From Acidobacteriaceae bacterium (GTDB lineage: Bacteria; Acidobacteriota; Terriglobia; Terriglobales; Acidobacteriaceae), in NCBI GenBank assembly GCA_030041045.1, contig JASHOQ010000032.1, positions 38,531 to 102,530 on the forward strand: a DNA stretch of 64,000 nt, given 5' to 3'. The notes beneath the pieces were generated by a model. The model made no database searches, was not told the origin of the DNA, and was given only the letters and a program-made list of their open reading frames with translations. Shown here one piece after another: positions 36,795 to 46,006 of the stretch (the stretch's first letter is position 1; each line of letters opens with the position of its first letter). A program made the translations under genes and the position numbers.

Positions 36795-39158
36795 ATGGAG
36801 AAGACGCTTTCGCCCGACCTGCTCAGGAAGATGGATGCGTACTGGCGAGCCGCCAACTATCTCTCTGTGGGTCAGATTTATCTTTACGACAACCCGCTGC
36901 TCAAGCGGCCGCTCGAGCTGGGCGATGTGAAGCATATGCTGCTTGGCCACTGGGGCACGACGCCGGGGCAGAACTTCATCTACACGCATTTGAACCGCGT
37001 GATTAAAAAGTACGACCTGGACATGATTTATGTCTCGGGGCCCGGGCACGGCGGGCCCGCCGTGGTTGCGGGCACGTATCTCGAAGGCACGTACAGCGAG
37101 ATTTATCCCCACGTCAGCCAGGACGAAGAGGGCCTGAAAAAGCTGTTCATCCAGTTCTCCTTTCCCGGCGGCATTCCCAGCCACGCGTCGCCGGAGACAC
37201 CGGGATCGATTCACGAGGGCGGCGAACTGGGCTACTCGCTGAGCCACGCATTTGGCGCGGTGCTGGACAATCCGGAGCTGATGGTGGCCTGCGTGGTGGG
37301 CGATGGCGAGGCCGAGACCGGGCCGCTGGCGACGGCGTGGCACTCGAACAAGTTTCTCGATGCGGCGACCGACGGCGCGGTGCTGCCGATTCTGCATTTG
37401 AACGGATACAAGATTGCCAATCCCACGTTGCTGGCGCGCATTCCGCACGAGGAGCTGGAGCAGCTTTTGCGCGGCTATGGATGGACGCCGTATTTTGTGG
37501 AGGGACACGAGCCGGAGAAGATGCACCAGGCGATGGCGGCCACGCTCGATCGCGTGATCGAGGAGATCAGGAAGATCCAGAAGGACGCGCGCGCCGGAGG
37601 GAAGACGGAACGGCCGTGCTGGCCGATGATCGTGCTCAACTCGCCCAAGGGATGGACGGGGCCGAAGGTGGTGGATGGCAAGCAGATCGAAGGCACCTTC
37701 CGCTCGCACCAGGTTCCCATTACCGATCCGGCGACGAATCCCGCGCACCTGAAGTTGCTGGAGGCGTGGCTGCGCAGTTACAAGCCGGAAGAGCTCTTCG
37801 ATGAGACGGGCCGGCTGAAGGCAGAGCTGGCCGAGCTTGCGCCTCAGGGCAACCGGCGCATGGGAGCCAATCCGCACGCCAACGGCGGCATCCTGCTGCG
37901 CGACCTGCGCCTGCCGGATTTTCGCGATTACGCGGTGGAGGTGAAAACACCGGGCACCATGGGCATCGGCGACACGCGCGTGCTGGGGCCGTTTTTACGC
38001 GATGTGGCCAAGCTGAACCGGGAGCAGCGCAACTTCAGAATCTTCGGCCCCGATGAGACCATCTCCAACGGCCTGACTGCGGTCTTTGAAGCCACCAGCC
38101 GGCAATGGGAAGCGGCAACGGAAAAAAACGACGAATTCCTGGCTCGCCAGGGCGAGGTGATGGAGGTGCTGAGCGAGCACCAGTGTGAAGGATGGCTCGA
38201 GGGGTACCTGCTCACGGGCCGGCACGGATTGTTCAATTGCTACGAGGCTTTCATTCACATTGTGGATTCGATGTTCAACCAGCATGCGAAATGGCTGAAG
38301 GTGACGAGAGGGCTTGCGTGGCGGCACAAAATTGCGTCTCTCAACTACCTGCTGGCCTCGCACGTGTGGCGGCAGGATCACAACGGATTCACGCACCAGG
38401 ACCCCGGGTTCATTGACCATGTGGTCAACAAGAAAGCCGAGGTGGTGCGGGTTTATCTGCCGCCGGACGCAAACTGCCTGCTTTCGGTGATGGATCACTG
38501 CCTGCGCAGCCGCCATTACGTGAACGTGGTGGTGGCGGGCAAGCATCCCGCGCCGCAATGGCTCACCATGGACGCCGCGGTGAACCATTGCACGGAGGGA
38601 ATCGGCATCTGGCAATGGGCGAGCAACGACCGCGGCGACTCTCCCGACGCGGTGATGGCGTGCTGCGGCGACGTGCCCACGCTGGAGACGCTGGCCGCGG
38701 TGTCGATTCTGCGCCAGCACCTGCCGGAACTCAAGCTGCGGGTGGTGAACGTGGTGGACCTGATGAAGCTGCAGCCCCAGACGGAGCATCCGCACGGGCT
38801 CAGCGACGCGGACTTCGATACGCTCTTCACCCGGGACAAGCCAGTGATCTTCGCCTTCCACGGATATCCCTGGCTCATTCACCGGCTCACCTACCGGCGC
38901 ACCAACCACAACAACATTCACGTGCGCGGCTACAAGGAAGAGGGCACCATCACCACGCCCTTCGATATGACGGTGATGAACGATCTCGACCGGTTTCACC
39001 TGGCCATGGACACCATCGACCGCATTCCGCAGATTGAGGACAAAGGCGCGTACCTGAAGCAGGAGCTCAAGGACAAGCTGGTCGAGCACAAGCAATACAT
39101 CCGCAAATATGGCATGGATCTTCCCGAAGTGCGCAACTGGAGCTGGGCGGCCAGCTGA
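36795..39158 (+). CDS. xfp: Phosphoketolase (xylulose-5-P / fructose-6-P)
   Basis: A 787-residue thiamine-diphosphate enzyme. [37 protein letters not shown], the phosphoketolase signature [20 protein letters not shown] and [20 protein letters not shown] (ThDP-Mg site) are diagnostic. It cleaves xylulose-5-phosphate with phosphate to acetyl-phosphate and glyceraldehyde-3-phosphate; many also use fructose-6-phosphate. The length is typical. The ATG follows GGAGAAGAAGG. No acetate kinase or transketolase gene is adjacent in this window. Confidence 0.95.
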   Translation: MEKTLSPDLLRKMDAYWRAANYLSVGQIYLYDNPLLKRPLELGDVKHMLLGHWGTTPGQNFIYTHLNRVIKKYDLDMIYVSGPGHGGPAVVAGTYLEGTYSEIYPHVSQDEEGLKKLFIQFSFPGGIPSHASPETPGSIHEGGELGYSLSHAFGAVLDNPELMVACVVGDGEAETGPLATAWHSNKFLDAATDGAVLPILHLNGYKIANPTLLARIPHEELEQLLRGYGWTPYFVEGHEPEKMHQAMAATLDRVIEEIRKIQKDARAGGKTERPCWPMIVLNSPKGWTGPKVVDGKQIEGTFRSHQVPITDPATNPAHLKLLEAWLRSYKPEELFDETGRLKAELAELAPQGNRRMGANPHANGGILLRDLRLPDFRDYAVEVKTPGTMGIGDTRVLGPFLRDVAKLNREQRNFRIFGPDETISNGLTAVFEATSRQWEAATEKNDEFLARQGEVMEVLSEHQCEGWLEGYLLTGRHGLFNCYEAFIHIVDSMFNQHAKWLKVTRGLAWRHKIASLNYLLASHVWRQDHNGFTHQDPGFIDHVVNKKAEVVRVYLPPDANCLLSVMDHCLRSRHYVNVVVAGKHPAPQWLTMDAAVNHCTEGIGIWQWASNDRGDSPDAVMACCGDVPTLETLAAVSILRQHLPELKLRVVNVVDLMKLQPQTEHPHGLSDADFDTLFTRDKPVIFAFHGYPWLIHRLTYRRTNHNNIHVRGYKEEGTITTPFDMTVMNDLDRFHLAMDTIDRIPQIEDKGAYLKQELKDKLVEHKQYIRKYGMDLPEVRNWSWAAS

Positions 39159-39202
39159 GGGAAGGAATGGCGGAAGGCGCAGGACGGCGGCGCGCGGGCC
39201 TC

Positions 39203-39409
39203 TCAGGCGTTTGCCTGTTCGCGCGAGCGCTGCAGGCGGGCCGTGTGTTCGAGCTTGCCGGCAAGTGTGCGCAGCTCGAGTTCCAGGTTGATGGCGTTCA
39301 CTCTTCCTCCGTCGATCTCGACTTCGGTCAGATCGCTGTCATACGCGGCCGCGGCAAAATCGGAGGCTTTCCTTAAAAGAACAATTGTCCTTTGCGTGAG
39401 ATCCTGCAT
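39203..39409 (-). CDS. Small hypothetical protein
   Basis: A 68-residue protein starting MQDLTQRTIVLLRKASDF and containing DSDLTEVEIDGGRVNAINLELE, with predicted helical, amphipathic character and no membrane segment. GAGGA lies 7 bp before ATG 39409; an ATG 9 bp further upstream has no spacing for it. Together with the gene at 39521-39721 it lies between phosphoketolase and the polysaccharide export gene. Both are short acidic-helical proteins on the same strand and may be distant paralogues. No function is recognised. Confidence 0.55.
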   Translation of the reverse strand: MQDLTQRTIVLLRKASDFAAAAYDSDLTEVEIDGGRVNAINLELELRTLAGKLEHTARLQRSREQANA

Positions 39410-39520
39410 GGGGTTCATCCTCTTCGGGGCGCAGGCTTTCGCCTGCGGCAGTACCCGGCGCGATCGAACGGTGTTGTGCCAGGCTGGTGTTGCTATGGCA
39501 TTGAGACGGGAAAAAGCGGC

Positions 39521-39721
39521 TCATGCGGCGTAACGCGACGCGGAAGGCCGATCTTGGAGCGGCCGGCGGGACACTCTGAAGAGATCTTCCACCCTGGTTT
39601 TCTGCATGGTCAGGATGCAATCCTGCGCGTCGAGCACCATGTTGCGCAGGACATTGTTGCTTGCGATTCCGATCGACAACTCGATCTCCGTCAATTTATC
39701 CAGGAGCACAGCCATATTCAT
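39521..39721 (-). CDS. Small hypothetical protein
   Basis: A 66-residue protein starting MNMAVLLDKLTEIELSIG and containing NVLRNMVLDAQDCILTMQ, a likely helical hairpin. AGAGGG precedes the start. Between it and the 39203 gene is a hairpin GCAGGC-TTTC-GCCTGC near 39427-39445. It lies 146 bp downstream of the Wza-like gene on the same strand and may be read from the polysaccharide-export operon. The family is unknown; confidence rests on the start site, codon usage and company of the neighbouring small gene. Confidence 0.5.
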   Translation of the reverse strand: MNMAVLLDKLTEIELSIGIASNNVLRNMVLDAQDCILTMQKTRVEDLFRVSRRPLQDRPSASRYAA

Positions 39722-39867
39722 GCAGGGACCCTCTATGGCAACCATAGTGCCCTTGCGTTAACTGAATGGATGTGACCTTGATCACAAGGGAGAGCGCAGG
39801 TTGTGCATGACCAGGGTAACGGCGCAGCCGACCGAGATGCACGCGGTGCGGCTGCTCCAGAATGCGC

Positions 39868-40890
39868 TCAATCCGAGCCGCGATAGATGGCGGCGGTTGC
39901 GGCTGCAGAGAGAACGCTCTGGGTGTCAGAAAAAGCGGTTTTGATCTTGCTGTTGGGCACGTAGACGATGTCCTGCGGCTGCAACGGGGGCGGCGTAATT
40001 TTGCCGCGAACCATGTCGTTGTAGTTGACTTCGAACTGTACGAAGGTGCCATCGGGCTTGCGGCGGATGATGAGGATGTGCTTGGTGCTGGCGAGCAGGG
40101 TGGTGCCCATGGCCATGGAGATGGCCTGCGCGGCATCGAGCTTTCCGTCTTCCTCCATAAGGAATCCGCCGGGTCGAGTGACCTGGCCGAGCACGTAAAC
40201 AATGCCGGCCCGGGGCACAATCACCATGTCGCCGTCGTGCACCATCACGCTGGCGATGGAGTCGCCGTTGCTGTCGCGCGCGTATTCGAAGGTGCTGGTG
40301 GTGACTTCGCCGTTCTCCTCGTGGCGCACTTCCACTTTTCCGCCGGCCAGCTGGGTTTCGCCACCGGCAAAGGAAAGCACTTCGAGCAGGCTGTGCGGCG
40401 CGAGCATCTGCAGGCGGCCGGGACTGATGACTTCGCCGAGCACGGTCACCAGCGTGGGAGCGTACTGCGTAATGTCGAGCGTGACCTGCGGATTCTTGAG
40501 AATCTCGGCGGATTTGAAGGCATCCTGCACGGTTTGCTCGGCCTCGCGCAGGGTTTTGCCGGCCACTTGCACGGGCCCGATGAGAGGCATCACGATGTTG
40601 CCGTCAGAGCCGACGCGGAATTGGCCGGAAAGGTCGGGCTCGTCGAAGACCTGCGCTTCAATTTGAAAGCCGGGCTGAATCTTGAGCTTGGAAAAGTCTT
40701 CGGGTACGGCGATGATCCCGGTGGAACCGGCTTTGAGCGCGGCCGCAGCGGCAGAGGCGCCCGCGCCACCGCTGGCGCCGGTGGTGGAACCGAACTGGGG
40801 CGCGGGCATGGCGCCCTGCGCGAGCAGCAGCGCGGGCAACGCCGGGAGCGCACAGGCGAGGGCGAAGCGGGCAGCGGGATTCAGACGCAT
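39868..40890 (-). CDS. Polysaccharide biosynthesis/export protein (Wza-like, OPX family)
   Basis: A 340-residue exported protein. A signal peptide (ALACALPALPALLLAQG) is followed by the Poly_export domain (LKIQPGFQIEAQVFDEPDL, VGSDGNIVMPLIGPVQVAGKT) and two SLBB-like segments (VTVLGEVISPG, VYVLGQVTRPGGFLM). No lipobox Cys is present, so it is not a lipoprotein like E. coli Wza. The ATG at 40890 follows GAGGAGG, which lies inside the end of the kinase gene; stop TGA and start ATG are one base apart, so the two are translationally coupled. It would form the periplasmic/outer-membrane conduit for the polysaccharide. Confidence 0.88.
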   Translation of the reverse strand: MRLNPAARFALACALPALPALLLAQGAMPAPQFGSTTGASGGAGASAAAAALKAGSTGIIAVPEDFSKLKIQPGFQIEAQVFDEPDLSGQFRVGSDGNIVMPLIGPVQVAGKTLREAEQTVQDAFKSAEILKNPQVTLDITQYAPTLVTVLGEVISPGRLQMLAPHSLLEVLSFAGGETQLAGGKVEVRHEENGEVTTSTFEYARDSNGDSIASVMVHDGDMVIVPRAGIVYVLGQVTRPGGFLMEEDGKLDAAQAISMAMGTTLLASTKHILIIRRKPDGTFVQFEVNYNDMVRGKITPPPLQPQDIVYVPNSKIKTAFSDTQSVLSAAATAAIYRGSD

Positions 40891-40891
40891 C

Positions 40892-43270
40892 TCATGCCTC
40901 CTCGCCGTAATACTTGTTATCGCCGTAATAGCCATAGGAATAGTAGTATTCGACGGATTTGGTGTCCATGCCGTTGATGATAAAGCCGAGCTTTCGCCCC
41001 GGGCTGTGCGCGAGCACTTCCACGGCGCGCTTGAGGACGGGCCGGGAGGTTTTTTCCGAGCGAAGAACGATGATGGTGCCGTCGGTCTTGGTGGAGAGGA
41101 TGACGGGATCGGTGACCATGAGAACGGGCGGACTGTCGATGATCACGAGATCGAACTGGCTTTTGGCCTCCTCGAGCAGGGCGTCGAAGCGGCGGGAATC
41201 GATCAGTTCGGCGGGATTCGGCGGAGTGGTGCCGGAGGGAAGCAGATAGAGGTTCTTGAGGTAATCGTGGGCCCGCAAGGCCCGAGAGAATGGAATGCCG
41301 CCAGTGAGCACTTCGCTCAGGCCGTTGGTCTTGGAGGTGCGAAAGAGCGTGTGCACGCTGGGCTTGCGCATGTCGGAGTCGAGCAGCAGCACTTTGCGCC
41401 CGTGCTGGGCGAAGGCAACGGCGAGATTGTAAGAGATGGTGGTTTTGCCGTCTCCGCCCAGAGGGCTGGTGATGAGCAGCACGCGCAGAGGATTGTCGGC
41501 GACGGAGAGCTGAATGGCGGTGCGCAGCGCGCGGTAGGCTTCTGCCGCAGGCGCGTTGGGCTTGGTGAGCAGGAAGCTCTGCTCCAGCGGGTCGACTCCC
41601 TGGGGCAGACCCCCGGCCAGGCCTTCACCGGCCTTGGCGCGCTCCAGGTCTTCGGCGCGGATGAGGGGAATGTCGGCGAGCACGGGAAGCAGGCCGATCT
41701 TCTGCACCTGCTCCGGGGTGACGATGGCTTCGTCGAGACTCTCGCGCATAAAGCCAAAGGCGATGCCCAGAAACAGGCCTGTCCCGAGACCGATGATGGG
41801 ATAGACCCTCCAGTTGGGCCTGGTGGGGACCGAGGTGGGACGGGCTTCGTCGACGAGGTCGAGATTGGTGGCGCTCACGCCGGCCTGAATCTGGGCCTCC
41901 TGCAGGCGCGTGAACAGCTCGTCGTAAAGCTCGCGATTGGAGAGCGCTTCGCCGGCCAGAACCTCGAGCTGAATGGTGTTGTCGTTGAGCTTGTTCACAT
42001 CGGCCTGCTCGTCGTTGTAGGCCTGGCGCAGCCCGTCTTCCGTGCGGCGGGCGAGCTCGACATCGTTTTTGGCGCGCTCGTTGATGCGCTTGAGCTCTTC
42101 GCCGATGGATTTGTCGATGGCGGCGATCTCACCCTGCAACTCCGCGAGATGGGGGTTGTTGGCGCCATATTTCGAGGCGTCGTCGCCGTATTGCACGCGC
42201 AGCGCGGCCTCCTGGGTGCGCAGGCCTTGCAGAACGGTGAGGCCCTCGCCCTCAGTGATCGCGGTACCGCCGCTGGCCTTGGAGGCAAGGGGACTGGAGC
42301 CGAGGCCCGACACCACTTCAGGGCTCTCGGTCTGCGTGAGCTGATAGATGGCTTCCTTGGTGATGCGGTCAGCTTCGGCCGCGGTCAGCTCCTGATTCAA
42401 TGCGGCCAGCTTGTCGAGCGCGGGAATGTGGCCGCCGCTGCTTGAGCCCGCTCCGCCGCCCGCCCCGCCGGAGTTCTCACCCAGGCCCAGCATGAGAACG
42501 CTCAAGCCGGTCTTGCTTTCGTAATCGGAGAGTTTCTGCTGCGACTCGGCTACGCGCGCTTTGAGAGAATCGAGCTGGCCGCTCAACCAGTCGGAGGCGC
42601 GCGCCGTCGCATTGAAATGGCTCTCGAGGTACTCGTGGATGTATTCCTCCACGAAGGCGTTGGCCACATCGGCGGCGCGCTGCGCGTTGCCATCGGTGTA
42701 TTTCACCGTGATGAGCCGGGTGTTCTGCTCAGGTTCGACCTTGAGCTTGCGTTGGACAATGGAAAGCAGGCGCTCGCGCGTGGCCGTGGCTTTCTCGAGC
42801 GGCAGGCCGATTTCCGCCCTGATGGCGCGGTTCCAGCCGAAAATCCCCGGCTTGTAAGCGTACACCTTGTCCAGGTTCAGGCTGCGAATCACGCGAAGGG
42901 TAGTGGTATCGTTCTGGAGAACCGTGGAGTGCGTGGTCAACTCCGTCGTGAGATCGTCTTCGCCGCCCATCGACGATGCCAAATCTTCCAGCGCGCCCAT
43001 ACCCATGCCGCTCGAATTCTGCTTATCGACCAGCAAAGTGGCGGTAGAGGAATAGGAATTCCGCATCACTGCGCAAACGAGGAACGCGAGAACGGTACAG
43101 CCAAGCGTCCATAGCAGAATCAGATTTCTGCGCTTGCGCAACACGCGAATCACGTCGCGCAGCGAAGCTTCTTCTTTTATGTTCGCTCCCCCCGCTGAAA
43201 TTGGATAAAACGAAGTCGGCGACTTCGCCCTTGGCGCGTTCTCACCTGGGCGATCAGAAGCAAAACTCAT
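40892..43270 (-). CDS. Polysaccharide co-polymerase with BY-type tyrosine kinase (Wzc-like)
   Basis: A 792-residue protein. A Wzz/chain-length domain with a transmembrane helix near residue 50 and a second near 490 encloses a long periplasmic coiled-coil-rich part. The cytoplasmic kinase has Walker A SPLGGDGKTT (about residue 600), Walker A' LLLDSDMRKPSVH and Walker B LVIIDSPPVLM. The tail ends in a tyrosine cluster (YYYSYGYYGDNKYYGEE), the autophosphorylation site. ATG 43270 is preferred to the GTG 9 bp upstream for spacing from GGGAGA. It would control chain length and export with the coupled Wza-like protein. It could also phosphorylate Ugd, as known in other bacteria. Confidence 0.92.
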   Translation of the reverse strand: MSFASDRPGENAPRAKSPTSFYPISAGGANIKEEASLRDVIRVLRKRRNLILLWTLGCTVLAFLVCAVMRNSYSSTATLLVDKQNSSGMGMGALEDLASSMGGEDDLTTELTTHSTVLQNDTTTLRVIRSLNLDKVYAYKPGIFGWNRAIRAEIGLPLEKATATRERLLSIVQRKLKVEPEQNTRLITVKYTDGNAQRAADVANAFVEEYIHEYLESHFNATARASDWLSGQLDSLKARVAESQQKLSDYESKTGLSVLMLGLGENSGGAGGGAGSSSGGHIPALDKLAALNQELTAAEADRITKEAIYQLTQTESPEVVSGLGSSPLASKASGGTAITEGEGLTVLQGLRTQEAALRVQYGDDASKYGANNPHLAELQGEIAAIDKSIGEELKRINERAKNDVELARRTEDGLRQAYNDEQADVNKLNDNTIQLEVLAGEALSNRELYDELFTRLQEAQIQAGVSATNLDLVDEARPTSVPTRPNWRVYPIIGLGTGLFLGIAFGFMRESLDEAIVTPEQVQKIGLLPVLADIPLIRAEDLERAKAGEGLAGGLPQGVDPLEQSFLLTKPNAPAAEAYRALRTAIQLSVADNPLRVLLITSPLGGDGKTTISYNLAVAFAQHGRKVLLLDSDMRKPSVHTLFRTSKTNGLSEVLTGGIPFSRALRAHDYLKNLYLLPSGTTPPNPAELIDSRRFDALLEEAKSQFDLVIIDSPPVLMVTDPVILSTKTDGTIIVLRSEKTSRPVLKRAVEVLAHSPGRKLGFIINGMDTKSVEYYYSYGYYGDNKYYGEEA

Positions 43271-43310
43271 TGAAACCACACTCTCCCGAGGCGGGGGGCT
43301 GAACGCCGGT

Positions 43311-43474
43311 CTAGGGCGTTGTAGGAAATACTGTGTCCGCTTCAGGACCGTGCCAAGTCGCCGCTCCCTGTTGGTCCCACCCCGGCAAGCAAGGAGCGCT
43401 TGCCGGGGACCCGGGATGGTCGCGCCGGCTTGAAGGCCGTGACTTCGGACACAGCAATTCCTAAAACACTAAAG
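43311..43474. repeat. Palindromic MITE-like element, family B, copy 2
   Basis: It begins CTAGGGCGTTGTAGG, then ACTGTGTCCG, and ends with the imperfect inverse CGGACACAGCAATTCC plus TAAAACACT. The 18-nt core at 43359-43376 is identical to 20178-20195 in copy 1. An extra internal palindrome CCCCGGCAAGC / GCTTGCCGGGG (about 43380-43408) makes this copy longer. It occupies much of the 411-bp gap between the Wzc-like and APH-like genes; the rest of that gap shows nothing recognisable. Confidence 0.8.
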
Positions 43475-43681
43475 CGAATGGCGGAGGAACGTCTATGAAC
43501 CAAATGGTAACATAGGGCGCGTGCTTCAATGCCTGTTCCTGCGCGTGTTGCGGCATGAGGAAAACGCGCATTCAACTCCATGTCACGAGGGCCCCGGACA
43601 CGCCCTTTGCGCGCAGTCGCTGAGAGTGTCTGACGCCGGCGCCATGCCCGCTCTGCCGCGCTTGAAAAGTGTTGCGCAACC

Positions 43682-44809
43682 ATGATTGCGACCGCAGATT
43701 CCCGTCCTGCTGCTGACGACGCAGACGGCATTCTGGCCGCGCTCGGAATGAGTGCAGACGGAGACCGATCCGGGATTCCCTATACCGTGATTCGCGGCAA
43801 CAGAGGACCGCGCTGGCTGCTTCCGAACCGCAGCCGGCTGGCGCGCACAATCCTTCGGGAATGGCGTCCCTATGGGCCGGCGACGCGTCTTTTCTGGCGC
43901 GGGTTGCGCCTGGCGGCGGGTTGCGGAGCACTGCCGCTGGCGCCGCGAACCGAGCAGGTGCGGCTGCCGGGCGATGCGGGCAGACAGCTCCTGCGCCGAT
44001 TCGGATTTGACGGGGCCGCGCCGGCTCCGGTGATCCTGGTCGGCAACACCGAGGCGACGCGGAAGCTGATCGTCTTTGTGGAAAATCCGGGACGCGGAAT
44101 CGCGGTGATCAAGTGGCCGCTGACGCCCATGGCGCGCACCAGCATCGGTGCCGAAGCGCAGACGCTCGAGAGGCTCGATGGGGGCCACGGGGCGCCGCAT
44201 TTGCTTGGTTACCAGTTAGATACTGGCGCGGCCATGCAGGACTATCTCGCCGGGCGGCTGGGATCACGACGCCTGAAGCCGGCTTACCTCAAACTGCTGA
44301 TCGATTTTGCTCGCGAAGGAGAAACGGTGAGCTTGAGTGGACAGGCGCAGGTGTTGCGGGAACGGTTGCGCGGGCAGCCGGACTTCAGCGAGCCGCCGGC
44401 GGCAATCGAGCAGGCCTTCGCGCTGCTCGAGGACGATACCCCGCTCCCGGCCGCGCTGGTGCACGGCGACTTTGCACCGTGGAACGTGCGGGATTTGCCG
44501 GATGGCCGCTGCTCGCTGATCGATTGGGAATCGGCGCAATGGATGGGCCTGCCGCTGCACGATCTGTGCCATTTCTTTTGCATGCAGGCCAAGCTGTTTG
44601 CACCGCGCACGCTGTTTTCTGACGCACTCGAGCGGGACGGCTCCTGGCGCCGCTATCTGGAGGCGCTCGGAATCGAGCCACGGCTTTTTCGGCCTCTGGT
44701 TGCGGCGTTTCTGCTCGCATCGCTGGCGCGCGCACGGGAATGGGAACCGGAAGAGTCGGCCGCGTACTACCTGGAGCAGCTGAGACGGTTTCTGCAGGCG
44801 CGGAAATAG
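43682..44809 (+). CDS. APH-like phosphotransferase in polysaccharide locus
   Basis: A 375-residue protein. The C-terminal half has the aminoglycoside/choline-kinase active-site motifs: VHGDFAPWNV (catalytic loop H-G-D-x-x-x-x-N) and LIDWESAQW (metal-binding D), with a preceding kinase-fold N-lobe (LIVFVENPG, IAVIKWPLTP). The first ~120 residues are of unknown fold. The substrate is not an antibiotic by any evidence here; the context (between the Wzc-like kinase and WecG-type transferase genes) suggests a sugar or lipid-carrier substrate. No clear ribosome-binding site precedes ATG 43682. Confidence 0.7.
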   Translation: MIATADSRPAADDADGILAALGMSADGDRSGIPYTVIRGNRGPRWLLPNRSRLARTILREWRPYGPATRLFWRGLRLAAGCGALPLAPRTEQVRLPGDAGRQLLRRFGFDGAAPAPVILVGNTEATRKLIVFVENPGRGIAVIKWPLTPMARTSIGAEAQTLERLDGGHGAPHLLGYQLDTGAAMQDYLAGRLGSRRLKPAYLKLLIDFAREGETVSLSGQAQVLRERLRGQPDFSEPPAAIEQAFALLEDDTPLPAALVHGDFAPWNVRDLPDGRCSLIDWESAQWMGLPLHDLCHFFCMQAKLFAPRTLFSDALERDGSWRRYLEALGIEPRLFRPLVAAFLLASLARAREWEPEESAAYYLEQLRRFLQARK

Positions 44810-44865
44810 ACTGCCGGACGCGCATCCGGGGACGAAACGGGAGCCGGAGCTTGGCTGGGAAATTA

Positions 44866-45690
44866 CTAGGCCTGGCGGCGCCCGGAGCCGGTCTCGAGCA
44901 TCTCCGCGAGCAGGTGATAGAGAAAAATACCGTTGCAGACGAGATAGCGGCGCCACAGACGGCGCGGCTCCTGGCACAGGCGGTAGAACCATTCGAGGCC
45001 CAGGGCGCGCAGCGGCGCGGGAGCGCGGCTCTTGTCGCCGGCGACAATGTCGATGGCCAGACCCACGGCCAGCAGAACCGGCACGTTCAGTTTTTCGCGG
45101 AACTCGTCGATCCAGGCTTCCTGCCTGGGGCATCCCAGGCACACCCACACCACATCGGGCCCTGCGGCATTGATGGTGCTGACAATCTCTTCCTTCTCTT
45201 CCCCGGTGAGCGTGCGGAACGGAGGCGCAAGGGTTCCTGCAATTTCCATTCCGGGATGGGCGCGCTTGAGCGCGGCGGCTGCCCGCGCAGCCACACCTTC
45301 CGCGCCGCCATAAAAGAAATGGCGCAGGTTCATGTCTTGCGTAGCGGCGCAAAAGGCGGGCAGAAAGTCCGGACCGCACACCCGCGAGACGTCGGCACCG
45401 GCTCTGCTCCGTCCGTACCAGACAAGCGGCATTCCATCAGGACAATTGAGGTTGGTTCTTTGCAGAATCTTGAAGAATCCCGGGTTCTTCATCCCCTCCA
45501 CCAGCATGTGCACGGTGGTGAAGGTCACCGTCCTGCCCCGGTCTCCGTTCTCAATCCAGGAACGGATGATGCCAATCGCGGAGGACATGTTGGTTTTGCC
45601 AACGGGAACGCCGAAAAGACGAAAATGAGGAATTTCCAATCTCTTCGCTTCCGCAGAAAAAGTGATCGTCTTCGGTGTGCCCTTGTCCAA
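44866..45690 (-). CDS. WecG/TagA/CpsF family glycosyltransferase
   Basis: A 274-residue GT26 enzyme. The family motifs are NCPDGMPLVWYGR, FFYGGAEGVAARAAAAL, VWVCLGCPRQEAWIDE and LAVGLAIDIVAG. The C-terminus (EWFYRLCQEPRRLWRRY) is the usual membrane-associating tail. GT26 enzymes add the second sugar to an undecaprenyl-diphosphate-linked sugar, for example N-acetylmannosamine (TagA) or its uronate (WecG). The start is TTG 45690, with GGAGG 8 bp upstream. It converges with the APH-like gene. Confidence 0.9.
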   Translation of the reverse strand: MDKGTPKTITFSAEAKRLEIPHFRLFGVPVGKTNMSSAIGIIRSWIENGDRGRTVTFTTVHMLVEGMKNPGFFKILQRTNLNCPDGMPLVWYGRSRAGADVSRVCGPDFLPAFCAATQDMNLRHFFYGGAEGVAARAAAALKRAHPGMEIAGTLAPPFRTLTGEEKEEIVSTINAAGPDVVWVCLGCPRQEAWIDEFREKLNVPVLLAVGLAIDIVAGDKSRAPAPLRALGLEWFYRLCQEPRRLWRRYLVCNGIFLYHLLAEMLETGSGRRQA

Positions 45691-46006
45691 CGCAGTGACC
45701 TCCGGAGCGTTCCGTCGATATGGGGGGAACGGAATGAGCTCGGCATCAAATCGAGCCGAAGCAAGGTAATTCTCTTAGTGAGATTTAATATGACAGTAAC
45801 ATAAGGGACTCGAGCTGGCGAACTGAAGTAACGAAACTTTCGTAAGTCATTCATTCTCTAGATTCCCCCAGGACGCGATTCATGCTTGCGTTTGGGGTTT
45901 AAACGCTGTGAGATCTGAGATTTAGAGAGCATTTGGTAAGAGCTGAGGGAGTGGGGCCGCACCCCAATGCGCATTCCTTTATTCTCTAACTGACCAGCGA
46001 GACGCT
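45691..46006. other. Divergent intergenic region between WecG-type and GT4 genes
   Basis: 316 bp, noticeably more AT-rich than the neighbourhood. It holds the near-palindrome ACGAAA-C-TTTCGT (about 45832-45844) and a GGGGCCGCACCCC stretch near 45952. No gene is seen; it must contain both promoters. Confidence 0.4.
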
